64,000 bases of DNA from JAICUY01 sp963716585. GTDB lineage: Bacteria > Chloroflexota > Limnocylindria > QHBO01. The position numbers and the translations under genes were made by a program. The stretch is taken from assembly GCA_963716585.1 (NCBI GenBank), contig CAVQTN010000004.1, positions 62,001 through 126,000 on the forward strand, given 5' to 3'. Of the stretch, positions 26,811 through 34,743 are shown in pieces (the first letter of the stretch is position 1; each line of letters starts with the position of its first letter). The notes beneath the pieces are model-generated. The model was not told the origin of the DNA, made no database searches, and saw nothing but the letters and a program-made list of their open reading frames with translations.

Positions 26811-28444
26811 CCCCACTGCCTCGGCCGCGCCTCGTGCGACCGACCACCCTGCTTGTCGTCCTGGCACTGTCGCTGGGCGCATGCGGAACGACGAGCCTCC
26901 CGTTCCTCGCCAGCTCGCCAACCCCCCAACCGCCGCGCGACCTGACGGTCACGGCGGTCGACCGCCAGAGCGGTACCCCGATCGCCGGCGTCCAGCTCAG
27001 GGCAGGGCCGGCATCGGCAACCACGGCCGCCGATGGCAACGCCGCGCTGACGGCGCTGACGGGGACGAACGTCTCGGCCAGCGCGCCGGGCTACGACCAG
27101 GCGGATGGCAATGTGCCGGCCGAGGGCAACTTGCAGCTCAAGCTTCGCTCGAACGTCGTCAGCGGCACGGTCACCGATCAGGCGGGCAAGCCGGTCGCCG
27201 GCGTCCGCGTCTTCGTCGACGGAGATCCCAGCGGCCCGCTGGTTCGCACTGACGACGGTGGGAAGTACGCGCTGCCAGGCGTTCCGGAAGGCGCCACACT
27301 GATCTTCAAGCGCGCCGGCTTCCGGCTCGCTCAGCTGCCGGCCGACAAGGTTGCCGGCAGCGTGGCGCTGGTGCCGTTCACGGCCCGCGCGCTGTACGCC
27401 CCGGCAGCGGTCTTCGAGGCATCCGGACGGCTGGACGCGTTGCTCGCGCTGATCGATCGGACCGAGGTGAACGCCATGGTCATCGACGTCAAGGAGACCG
27501 CCGGCAACCTGTACTGGGACACCGACCTGCCCCAGGCCAAGGCGGTCGGCGCGGTGATGGACCATCCATTGTTCGAGCTCAGCGAGCTGCTGCCGAAGCT
27601 CAAGGAGCGTGGCATCTACACGATCGCGCGGATGGTCGTCATGAAGGACAACACGCTCGGGTCGGCCAAGCCGCAGTACGCGGTGCGCAATGCCAGGACC
27701 GGCGGCCCGTGGAAGGATTTCGGCGGCGGGATCTGGCTCGACCCGTTCGAGCCCGGCGTCGCCGAGTACGTCGCCGCGCTGGCCGGCGATCTCGCGGACA
27801 AGGGATTCGACGAGGTGCAGCTCGACTATGTGCGCTTCTTCAGCGACGGACCCTACGACCTCGCCGACACGAACCTGCCCAACACCCAGTCGTTCCGGCT
27901 GCCGGCCATGGCGCGCCTCTTCCGGCTCGTGTCCAACCGGTTGGCGCACACCCGCGCCTTCCTGGGCGCCGACGTCTTCCCGGTCGCCTTCATCGCACCC
28001 GACGACCAGGGCATCGGGCAGCGGCCGGAGGTGATCATGCCCTACGTCGACTACTTCGACCCGATGGTCTACCCAAGCCACTACGGTCCAGGCGTCTTCG
28101 GCTATCCCGTGCCCAACGAGCATCCCTACGAGATCATCAACGACACCCTGAAGCTGATGAACAGGGAGGCGGTCGGCATGCCGATGGTCATCCGCCCGTG
28201 GATCCAGGACTTCGGATACGGGGCTTTCCGCGCCTACACACGGACCGATGTGCTCGCCGAGATGAAGGCATTGCGCGACAACGGCGCCAGGGGCTGGATG
28301 ATCTGGAACGCCCAGGCGCGCTTCACCGAGTCCGCGCTTGGGCCGCCGGTGGCGGATGAAGCGTCGGCCCCGATGACATCGGTCCCGTCGGCCTCGGCGG
28401 CCCCGTCTGCTTCAGCCTCTGCGTCTGCTTCGGCGTCGCCGTAG
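26807..28444 (+). CDS. lipoprotein with DUF4015 glycoside-hydrolase-like domain
   Basis: Predicted exported lipoprotein: a basic start, hydrophobic core and lipobox LGAC (23-26, Cys26 lipidated). Residues about 45-180 hold two carboxypeptidase-regulatory-like beta sandwiches (TPIAGVQLRAG; VSGTVTDQAGKPVAGVRVFV). Residues about 200-515 match DUF4015, a TIM-barrel putative glycosidase: MVIDVKETAGNLYW, GIWLDPFEPGVAEYV, GFDEVQLDYVRFFSDG, VDYFDPMVYPSHYGP, QDFGYG. The C-terminus is a low-complexity Ala/Ser tract, possibly a wall-spanning tail. Substrate unknown; cell-wall or exopolysaccharide glycan is likely. LspA encoded at 18072 would process it. Confidence 0.88.
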   Translation: MTPLPRPRLVRPTTLLVVLALSLGACGTTSLPFLASSPTPQPPRDLTVTAVDRQSGTPIAGVQLRAGPASATTAADGNAALTALTGTNVSASAPGYDQADGNVPAEGNLQLKLRSNVVSGTVTDQAGKPVAGVRVFVDGDPSGPLVRTDDGGKYALPGVPEGATLIFKRAGFRLAQLPADKVAGSVALVPFTARALYAPAAVFEASGRLDALLALIDRTEVNAMVIDVKETAGNLYWDTDLPQAKAVGAVMDHPLFELSELLPKLKERGIYTIARMVVMKDNTLGSAKPQYAVRNARTGGPWKDFGGGIWLDPFEPGVAEYVAALAGDLADKGFDEVQLDYVRFFSDGPYDLADTNLPNTQSFRLPAMARLFRLVSNRLAHTRAFLGADVFPVAFIAPDDQGIGQRPEVIMPYVDYFDPMVYPSHYGPGVFGYPVPNEHPYEIINDTLKLMNREAVGMPMVIRPWIQDFGYGAFRAYTRTDVLAEMKALRDNGARGWMIWNAQARFTESALGPPVADEASAPMTSVPSASAAPSASASASASASP

Positions 28445-28451
28445 TCGTCCG

Positions 28452-28907
28452 ATGCGCCTGGTCATCCAGCGCGTCTCGCGCGCGGCGGTGCGCGTCGACG
28501 GAGCGGCCATCGGCCAGATCGGCCGTGGCGCGCTCGTCCTCGCCGGTATTGCGCATGGCGACACGCCGGAGCTGATCGAGCGCATGGCCGACAAGCTGGT
28601 CGGGCTGCGCTACTTCGAGGACGCATCGGGCCGGACCAACACGTCGCTGGCCGAAGCCGGCGGATCGTACCTGGTCGTCAGCCAGTTCACGCTGCTCGCC
28701 GACGTGCGCGGCGGCCGCCGGCCGGGCTTTGCGCGGGCGGCCCTGCCCGCGATCGCCGAACCGCTCGTCGAGCGGTTCCTGGCGCGCCTCCGCGCTGCCG
28801 GCTTCAACGTCGCAACCGGTCGCTTTGGTGCGGCAATGGAGGTCGAGCTGGTCAACGACGGCCCGTTCACGCTGGTCGTCGACTCGGAGCGGGATCTGGC
28901 CGTCTGA
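28452..28907 (+). CDS. dtd: D-aminoacyl-tRNA deacylase
   Basis: Proofreading enzyme that frees tRNA from D-amino acids and mischarged glycine. 151 residues with MRLVIQRVSRAAVRVDG, the SQFTLLAD motif with its catalytic Thr, and the cross-subunit NDGPFT motif. Starts 7 bases after the lipoprotein gene and is last in this + strand run; a symmetrical hairpin follows. Confidence 0.95.
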   Translation: MRLVIQRVSRAAVRVDGAAIGQIGRGALVLAGIAHGDTPELIERMADKLVGLRYFEDASGRTNTSLAEAGGSYLVVSQFTLLADVRGGRRPGFARAALPAIAEPLVERFLARLRAAGFNVATGRFGAAMEVELVNDGPFTLVVDSERDLAV

Positions 28908-28958
28908 ACCATCCGGCCGGCGATCAGCGCGTGTGGGTCAACCCCGAGGCGCAACGAC

Positions 28959-28980
28959 GCCCGCCTCGGATGAGGCGGGC
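28959..28980. terminator. bidirectional terminator between dtd and rpmB
   Basis: Perfect 9-bp stem GCCCGCCTC/GAGGCGGGC with loop GGAT, located between convergent genes. No T tract on either side, so efficiency is uncertain. Confidence 0.6.
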
Positions 28981-29001
28981 GCATCGCTCAGGGGAGTGTG
29001 G

Positions 29002-29193
29002 TCAGACCTTCTGGGCGGTTCGGCGGCAGCGCGAGCAGGCCTTGACCGTGACGGGATGACCGTCGCGCTGGACGACGAGCGTCTGCAGGTTGGGAAGCCA
29101 GCGACGCAGCGCCCGCTTGCGGTTCATGCCGACCGACTGCGGGTTCCAGCCGGTGATCGGCTTCTTGCCGCAGATTTCGCACTGACGTGCCAT
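29002..29193 (-). CDS. rpmB: 50S ribosomal protein L28, zinc-binding form
   Basis: Structural protein of the 50S subunit. The 63-residue product begins MARQCEICGKKPITGWN and ends with CSRCRRTAQKV; the CxxC pairs bind zinc. The central LRRWLPNLQTLVV matches the L28 core. The start at 29193 is chosen for the family N-terminus and a GGAG upstream; the longer frame to 29289 is not supported. It stands alone on the minus strand. Confidence 0.95.
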   Translation of the reverse strand: MARQCEICGKKPITGWNPQSVGMNRKRALRRWLPNLQTLVVQRDGHPVTVKACSRCRRTAQKV

Positions 29194-29317
29194 GGGGAAT
29201 GAGTCTCCAATCACGAACGAACCGGCGCGCGCGCGTTCGGCGCCGCCGGAACGAGATGGATGGTAGCACGCTAGGATCGGGCGGTGCAATCGAGGGCGGG
29301 GTCAGTCAGGAGGAACC

Positions 29318-29977
29318 ATGGCACAGCTGATCGTCGAGTTCATCGGCACGTTCGTGCTTGTCTTCACCGTGGGCATGACGATCATCGACCCGGGTGTCGG
29401 GGCCCTTGCGCCGCTGGCCATCGGCGCGGCGCTGATGGTCGTCGTCTACGCCGGGGGCCACATCTCGGGAGCCCACTACAACCCGGCGGTCAGCCTGGCG
29501 GTGCTGCTGCGCGGCCGCCTGACGCTGACGTCCCTCATTGGTTACTGGATCGCGCAGATCGCCGGCGCGGTCGTTGCCATCGGTGCAGTCATCCTGTTGA
29601 AGGATGGCCAGGGTACCTCGGCTGGAGCTCCAGATCCGCTGCATGCACTCGTCGCCGAGTTCATCTTCACCTTCGTGCTGTGCTACGTCGTGCTCAATGT
29701 GGCGGTCGATGACGACACGGCCGGCAACTCGTTCTACGGCCTGGCGATCGGTTTCACGGCGGGCGTCGGCGCGTACGCGGTGGGGCACATCTCCGGCGGC
29801 GTCTTCAACCCGGCCGTCGCGGTCGGCGTGGTCGGCATGGGGGTCATTCCGCTCGGCAGTATCTGGATCTACCTCGTCGCGACGCTGGTCGCCGCCGCCG
29901 CCGCAGCGGGTGTCTTCCGGCTGATCCACCCCGTCGTCACGCCCGCGCTGCCGGCCGTCGACCTCGAAACCACCTGA
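29318..29977 (+). CDS. MIP-family aquaporin/glycerol channel
   Basis: Membrane channel for water or small neutral solutes. 219 residues with six membrane segments and the two half-helices GAHYNPAVSLA and GGVFNPAVAVG, both with intact NPA. VEFIGTFVLVF at the start is typical. The residue after the second NPA motif is Val rather than the Asp-containing GlpF loop, favouring a water channel, but selectivity is not certain. GGAGGAACC precedes the ATG. TAGGAT at 29273-29278 may be the -10 box. Confidence 0.92.
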   Translation: MAQLIVEFIGTFVLVFTVGMTIIDPGVGALAPLAIGAALMVVVYAGGHISGAHYNPAVSLAVLLRGRLTLTSLIGYWIAQIAGAVVAIGAVILLKDGQGTSAGAPDPLHALVAEFIFTFVLCYVVLNVAVDDDTAGNSFYGLAIGFTAGVGAYAVGHISGGVFNPAVAVGVVGMGVIPLGSIWIYLVATLVAAAAAAGVFRLIHPVVTPALPAVDLETT

Positions 29978-29980
29978 GAC

Positions 29981-30181
29981 ATGGCAGCGCGCCCGCGGCT
30001 GATCATCGTTTCCGGGCGCCCGGCAGCGGCAAGTCGACTCTGGCGCGCACGCTGGCCACGAGGCTGCGGCCGGTACGCGCCCTGCGCCGGCACGCGCACC
30101 GTCGAAGATGCGCCTGATGCCGCTCTCCTTCAGCTCATGACGCTGGACGCGATCGTGGCATCTTGCCGGGCGCCGGCTTGA
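29981..30181 (+). pseudogene. remnant of a P-loop kinase/ATPase gene
   Basis: The first 12 codons read MAARPRLIIVSG, the strand before a Walker A loop. One frame over, the DNA continues APGSGKSTLARTLATRLR, a perfect P-loop and following helix, and soon hits TGA. A single missing base near 30016 (GGGCGCCC) separates them. Further on the frame opens as ..TVEDAPDAALLQLMTLDAIV.. without recognisable motifs. Family members have about 170 residues, so most of the gene is lost or scrambled before recG. Whether this is decay or sequence error cannot be decided here. Confidence 0.45.
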
Positions 30182-30207
30182 GTACGAGCTTGGCCGGTAC
30201 GGCATCG

Positions 30208-32268
30208 GTGGCCGACGAGCTCGACCTTCCGATCCGAGCCGCGCTGCCCGAGCTCGCGCGCCATGCGCCCATGCTCCTGCGGCTGGGAATCGCCACCCCC
30301 CGGCAGGCCCTCTTCTACCTTCCGTTCCGCTACGACGACTTCAGCGACCTGCGCACGCTCGACCGCCTCGTCCCCGACGAGAAGCAGTCGGCACAGGTGC
30401 GCGTCGACTCGATCAAGGTCGAGAAGGGCTTCGGGCGCAAGCCGCAGCGTGTCGTCGCGCAGCTCTCCGACGCCACCGGCAGCGCCGAAGCGATCTGGTT
30501 CGGTCGTCGTTTCGTCGAGACGAAGCTGCGCTCCGGCACCGAGATCGTCGTCAGCGGCAAGGTCACCGAGCGGGGCTGGCGGCGCCAGTTCACCAGCCCC
30601 GACTTCTCACCGGCTGGGCACGATTCGATCCACACCGCACGCGTGGTGCCGGTCTATTCGCTGACCGGTGGCGTCACCCAGAAGCGACTGCGCGAGGTCC
30701 TGGCGCGCATCCTGGACCGATGCCTGCCACTCGTCGCGGATCCGCTGCTGCCCGATGAGCGAGCGGCATTTCCCGATCTGGCCGATGCGCTGCGCACCGT
30801 CCACTTCCCGGAGGAGGCGACCGATGTTGACGCGGCGCTCGACCGGCTGGCCTTCGACGAGCTGCTCGCCCTGCAGCTTGGCCTTGCCCAGGGTCGCCAG
30901 GCGCGTGCCGCGCTGCGCGGTCCGGCCATCAGCGTCGCGCCGCCGGAGCTGCAGACCGTCATCGCCGGGCTTCCCTTCGCCCTGACCAATGACCAGCGAA
31001 CCGCGATCGGCGAGATCGTCCGCGACCTGGCCGTCGAGCAGCCGATGCGACGCCTGCTGCAGGGCGACGTTGGCAGCGGCAAGACGGCCGTCGCGGCGGT
31101 CGCGTTGGCCGTCACGGTGCGCAGTGGATGGCAGGGAGCGTTCATGGCGCCGACCGAGATCCTCGCCCGGCAGCATCACGCCGGCCAGGCGCCGCTGCTC
31201 CAGGCGCTCGGCGTACGCGCTGCGTTCCTGTCGGGGTCGATCCCGGTCGCGGAGAAGCGCCGCATCCACGCGGCGATCGAGGCGGGCGAGATCGACGTGG
31301 TGATCGGCACGCACGCGGTCATCAGTGAGGCGGTGATCTTCCGGCGGCTGGGCCTGGCGGTCGTCGACGAGCAGCACCGATTCGGGGTGGGCCAGCGGGC
31401 GCGCCTGCAGGCCAAGGGCGCCGACCTCGAACCGCACATGTTGGCGCTGACAGCCACGCCCATCCCGCGCACGCTGGCGCTGACCGTGTACGGCGACCTG
31501 TCGATCAGCACCATCCGAGAGCTGCCGCCCGGGCGCCAGCCGATCCGCACCGAGATCCGCGATCGCCGCGCGTTGCCCAACATCGAGGCATTCCTGGCCG
31601 ACGAGGCCATCGCCGGCCGCCAGTCATTCGTGGTCGTGCCGCTTGTCAACGATTCGGAGGCGCTCGCCGCCGCGTCCGCCGAAGCCGAGGTCGAGCGGCT
31701 GCGCCATCGGCTGGCCGGATTGCGCATCGGCCTGGTGCACGGCCAGCAGAAATCCGCCGAGCGGGACGGGACCATGAAGGCCTTCGCGGCCGGCGACCTG
31801 GACGTGCTGGTGGCCACCACGGTGGTCGAGGTCGGGATCGACGTGCCGAACGCCTCGGTGATGCTCATCGAGGATGCCGAGCGCTTCGGGCTGGCGCAGC
31901 TGCACCAGCTGCGCGGCCGGGTGGGGCGCGGGCCGCATCGGTCCTTCTGCATCCTGCTGTCTGACGCCCACGACGAGCTGGCGCGCAGTCGCCTGGCCGT
32001 GCTGGCCGGCTCGAGCGACGGATTCGAGATCGCCGAAGCCGACCTGCGGCTGCGAGGTGCCGGCAACCTCCTCGGCACACGGCAGGCAGGGCTCCCCCCC
32101 CTGCGTGTCGCATCGCTCTTCGAACCGCGCCATCTGAGGCTCGCCGAGCGCGCCCGTGACCTGGCCGATCACCTGGTGCAGCGCGATCCCGAGCTTGCGA
32201 CACGACCCGGGCTGGCCCGCCTGCGCGCAGACTTCGCCCCGGCCGACGAGGCGGGCGACGCCGCCTGA
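30208..32268 (+). CDS. recG: ATP-dependent DNA helicase RecG
   Basis: Remodels stalled forks and Holliday junctions. The N-terminal wedge domain starts LDLPIRAALPELARHAPMLL. Helicase motifs: Walker A GDVGSGKTAVAA, MAPTEILARQH, DEQHRFGVGQR, LTATPIPRTLALT, VHGQQKSAERD, VVEVGIDVPNA, QLHQLRGRVGRG. The C-terminal AGNLLGTRQAGLP is the RecG TRG-like segment. Start uncertain: TTG 30163, TTG 30190 and GTG 30208 are in frame and none has a good ribosome binding site; GTG 30208 best fits the family. The RsmD start overlaps its stop by one base. Confidence 0.94.
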   Translation: MADELDLPIRAALPELARHAPMLLRLGIATPRQALFYLPFRYDDFSDLRTLDRLVPDEKQSAQVRVDSIKVEKGFGRKPQRVVAQLSDATGSAEAIWFGRRFVETKLRSGTEIVVSGKVTERGWRRQFTSPDFSPAGHDSIHTARVVPVYSLTGGVTQKRLREVLARILDRCLPLVADPLLPDERAAFPDLADALRTVHFPEEATDVDAALDRLAFDELLALQLGLAQGRQARAALRGPAISVAPPELQTVIAGLPFALTNDQRTAIGEIVRDLAVEQPMRRLLQGDVGSGKTAVAAVALAVTVRSGWQGAFMAPTEILARQHHAGQAPLLQALGVRAAFLSGSIPVAEKRRIHAAIEAGEIDVVIGTHAVISEAVIFRRLGLAVVDEQHRFGVGQRARLQAKGADLEPHMLALTATPIPRTLALTVYGDLSISTIRELPPGRQPIRTEIRDRRALPNIEAFLADEAIAGRQSFVVVPLVNDSEALAAASAEAEVERLRHRLAGLRIGLVHGQQKSAERDGTMKAFAAGDLDVLVATTVVEVGIDVPNASVMLIEDAERFGLAQLHQLRGRVGRGPHRSFCILLSDAHDELARSRLAVLAGSSDGFEIAEADLRLRGAGNLLGTRQAGLPPLRVASLFEPRHLRLAERARDLADHLVQRDPELATRPGLARLRADFAPADEAGDAA

Positions 32269-32816
32269 TGCGCGTCATCGCCGGCCTCGCGCGCGGCGTT
32301 CCGCTCGTCGCGCCGCGCGACCACGGCACGCGACCAATCAGCGATCGTGTCAAGGAGACGCTGTTCGGGATCCTGGCCGAGCGGACTGTCGACGCGTGGG
32401 TGATCGACCTGTATGCCGGCAGCGGGGCAATCGGCATCGAGGCGCTCTCCCGGGGCGCCGAGCACTGCGTCTTCGTCGAGCACGGGCGCGCCGCGCTCGC
32501 GAGCCTGCGTACGAACCTGCGGCGCACGCGCCTCGTCGGCGCGGCGACCGTGGTGGACGGCGAGGTCATGCGCCTGCTGGAGCGCGAGCCGGCGCATCGG
32601 TACAACCTGGCGATCCTGGATCCGCCGTATGCCGAGCGTGCTATCCTCGCGCCGCTCGAGCGCCTGCTGCCGCACCTCACCGAGGATGCGACGGTGGTCG
32701 TCAAGCATTTCTGGCGCACCGAGGTGCCCGCGCCGTCGGGCCTGCGCACCTGGCGCGACCGACGCTTCGGGGAGACGATGTTGACCTTCATGCAGACCGA
32801 TGGAGCCGAGCCATGA
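32268..32816 (+). CDS. rsmD: 16S rRNA (guanine-966 N2)-methyltransferase RsmD
   Basis: Methylates G966 of 16S rRNA. The 182 residues show MRVIAGLARGVPL, TRPISDRVKETLF, the SAM loop VIDLYAGSGAIGIEALSRGA and the catalytic DPPY in NLAILDPPYAE. Overlaps coaD by ATGA; rsmD-coaD is a very common pair. Confidence 0.95.
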   Translation: MRVIAGLARGVPLVAPRDHGTRPISDRVKETLFGILAERTVDAWVIDLYAGSGAIGIEALSRGAEHCVFVEHGRAALASLRTNLRRTRLVGAATVVDGEVMRLLEREPAHRYNLAILDPPYAERAILAPLERLLPHLTEDATVVVKHFWRTEVPAPSGLRTWRDRRFGETMLTFMQTDGAEP

Positions 32817-33304
32817 ACCGCGTCGCGGTCTTCCCCGGGTCGTTCGATCCCATGACGAATGCCCATCTCGACGTCGCTCGGCGCGCGGCGGCCCTCTTCG
32901 ATCAGCTGGTGATCGGGGTCCTGAACAACCCCAAGAAACAGCCGGTGTTCGACATCGCGGAGCGCGTCGCACTGATCCGGGCATCGGTCGCCGACTTCGC
33001 CGCGAACGTCGAGGTGGAGGCGTTCGATGGCCTGACGGTTGCCTTCGCGCGGCGCAACGACGCGAGCTTCATCGTGCGCGGGCTGCGCGCGGTGAGCGAC
33101 TTCGAGGCCGAGCTTCAGATGGCGCACACCAACCGCAAGCTCGAGCCGACGGTTGACACCGCATTCCTGATGAGCGCCCTGGAATTCGGCTACCTGTCCT
33201 CGACGCTGGCCAAGGAGGTCGCCCAGTTCGGCGGCGACGTGTCAGGCATGGTCCCGTTGCCGGTGGCCGATGCCCTGCGGCGACGCATGGCCCAGGGTGG
33301 CTGA
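32813..33304 (+). CDS. coaD: phosphopantetheine adenylyltransferase
   Basis: Fourth step of coenzyme A synthesis. 163 residues with the nucleotidyltransferase motif FPGSFDPMTNAH, GVLNNPKKQPVF, FIVRGLRAVSDFEAE and the second motif YLSSTLAKEVAQFGGDVSG. ATG within the rsmD stop, with GGAG upstream. Confidence 0.96.
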   Translation: MNRVAVFPGSFDPMTNAHLDVARRAAALFDQLVIGVLNNPKKQPVFDIAERVALIRASVADFAANVEVEAFDGLTVAFARRNDASFIVRGLRAVSDFEAELQMAHTNRKLEPTVDTAFLMSALEFGYLSSTLAKEVAQFGGDVSGMVPLPVADALRRRMAQGG

Positions 33305-33322
33305 ACGCGCCCGACGCGGGAC

Positions 33323-33328
33323 TATAAT
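33323..33328 (+). promoter_or_regulatory. -10 box upstream of the SepIVA-like gene
   Basis: Consensus TATAAT, with CTGAAC 16 bases upstream as a weak -35. A transcript from here starts near 33335, downstream of the only in-frame canonical start codons (33270 and 33297) of the next gene. Confidence 0.55.
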
Positions 33329-33377
33329 CGCGGGCAACTCGCACCCGGATGCGCACCAGCCGTCGGAGGGCAGGGCC

Positions 33378-33911
33378 ACGGACATCATCTTCCTCGTCGA
33401 GCGGCTTGAATCGCTGGTGGCCGGCAGCAAGAAGCTGCCGCTGACGAACAACGTCGTCGTCGAGCAGGCCGGGCTGCTGGAGCTGGTCGACCAACTGCGC
33501 GCTTCGGTACCCGAGGAGGTGCGGCAGGCCAAGCGCATCACCGAGGAGGCCGGACGGATCGCCGAGCGCGCGCACGAGGAGGCGGACGCGGTCGTGGCTC
33601 GTGCCCAGGAGCAGGCGGCGCAGATGCTCGAGGAGCGCGAGCTGGTGAAGATGGCCCAGCAACGCGCACGCGAGCTGCTCGACGCGGCCTCCGACGAGGC
33701 CTCCGAAGTGCGGCGCGGCGCCGACGAGTATGCGGCCGGGGTGCTCATCCGACTCGAGGGCGAGTGCATCAAGGCATTGACCAGCATCAAACGGGGGATC
33801 GACATGCTCGACGAGCGGCACCGACTGCCGGAGCCACAGCGCTCGGGCGACGGCGTGCAGCCCGGACCGGCGAACCATGAGGAGCCGGTCGAGCCCGCCA
33901 AGCGGCCGTGA
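33378..33911 (+). CDS. SepIVA/DivIVA-like coiled-coil protein with apparent ACG start
   Basis: Probable cell-division or envelope organiser by analogy to mycobacterial SepIVA, which has the same neighbours (coaD before, DUF177 gene and rnc-smc-ftsY after). The 177 residues start T-DIIFLVERLESLVAGSKKL, a membrane-targeting-like N-terminus, then a long charged coiled coil (about 50-130, EEAGRIAERAHEEADAVVAR) and an acidic tail. ACG 33378 lies 7 bases after GGAGGG and aligns with the expected initiator; no ATG, GTG or TTG exists in frame after the TATAAT box. GTG 33297 is the fallback if the promoter is wrong. Homology to SepIVA is inferred from layout, not tested. Confidence 0.78.
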   Translation, partial: TDIIFLVERLESLVAGSKKLPLTNNVVVEQAGLLELVDQLRASVPEEVRQAKRITEEAGRIAERAHEEADAVVARAQEQAAQMLEERELVKMAQQRARELLDAASDEASEVRRGADEYAAGVLIRLEGECIKALTSIKRGIDMLDERHRLPEPQRSGDGVQPGPANHEEPVEPAKRP

Positions 33912-34447
33912 CCGCGTTCAACGCCGCAGGACTCCTGCACGAGCCGCCTGGTGCGATTCGCGACGTTCACCTCCGAGATCACTACGTCAACCTGGGGCTC
34001 GATGTCGAGCTTGCCGGACCGATGGATCTCGACGCGCGGTTCCAGCGCACGAACCGTGGCGTGCTGCTGCGCGGCACGGTCACAGCGCCTCTGCGCCGCA
34101 CCTGCGCTCGGTGCCTGGACCCGTACGTCGACGAAGTGACCATCTCGCTCGCCGAGGAGTTTTTGCCCTCCGTCGACCCGGTCAGTGGCGCGCCGCTGGC
34201 CGATCCACCCGAGGACGAGGAGATACGGATCATCAACCCGCAGCACGAGATCGAGCTCGACCCCGTGCTGCATGACGAGCTGCTGTTGACCGAGCCCATG
34301 CACCCGCTCTGCCGGCCGGACTGCCCCGGCCTGTGCGCTGAGTGCGGGCAGAGCCTGGGAAGCGGCCCGCACGACCACGGTCCAACGGAGATCGATCCGC
34401 GGCTGGGCGTCCTGGCGCGGCTGCTCGACGATCCGCACGAGCACTAG
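33908..34447 (+). CDS. DUF177 (YceD-like) protein with zinc-ribbon cysteines
   Basis: DUF177 proteins are linked to 23S rRNA/ribosome assembly and often precede rpmF. 179 residues: a beta-rich N-terminal half, CARCLDPY near 62, and a second cluster RPDCPGLCAECG near 140. Four or more cysteines could bind zinc. The GTG start overlaps the previous stop by 4 bases. The precise role is unknown. Confidence 0.9.
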   Translation: MTAFNAAGLLHEPPGAIRDVHLRDHYVNLGLDVELAGPMDLDARFQRTNRGVLLRGTVTAPLRRTCARCLDPYVDEVTISLAEEFLPSVDPVSGAPLADPPEDEEIRIINPQHEIELDPVLHDELLLTEPMHPLCRPDCPGLCAECGQSLGSGPHDHGPTEIDPRLGVLARLLDDPHEH

Positions 34448-34481
34448 CGCGGGCCGTTCGCCAGGAGGGCCAGCCGGCGGC

Positions 34482-34487
34482 TATACT
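34482..34487 (+). promoter_or_regulatory. candidate -10 box of rpmF-plsX
   Basis: TATACT giving a leader of about 33 bases; AAGGAG stands before the GTG start of rpmF. Confidence 0.5.
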
Positions 34488-34526
34488 GCGGCGTCCTGAT
34501 CCTGAACAGATCCCAAGGAGTAGCGC

Positions 34527-34730
34527 GTGGGCGTTCCCAAGCGAAAAGTTTCAAAGGCGCGCCAGGGTGAGCGTCGCGCTCACCTGGCGATCAGCGCGCC
34601 GCCGCTGGTCGAATGCGATCACTGCCACGAGCTGAAGCGGGCACATCATGTCTGCCCGACCTGCGGCTACTACGCGGGCCGCGAGGCGGTCCCGGTCGAG
34701 TCGGCAACGCCGGCGGAGAGCCAGGGCTGA
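34527..34730 (+). CDS. rpmF: 50S ribosomal protein L32
   Basis: 67 residues with the L32 start GVPKRKVSKARQGERRAHL and two zinc pairs, CDHC and CPTCGYYAG. GTG start behind AAGGAGTAGC. Precedes plsX by 13 bases, the usual rpmF-plsX pairing that ties ribosome and lipid synthesis. Confidence 0.96.
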   Translation: MGVPKRKVSKARQGERRAHLAISAPPLVECDHCHELKRAHHVCPTCGYYAGREAVPVESATPAESQG

Positions 34731-34743
34731 CGTCGCCAGCCTG

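Noticed and set aside
28370..28441. Ala/Ser codon repeat at the end of the lipoprotein gene as a CRISPR or satellite
   Set aside because: Short imprecise coding repeat (GCCTCGGC-like) that keeps the reading frame; it encodes a low-complexity tail.
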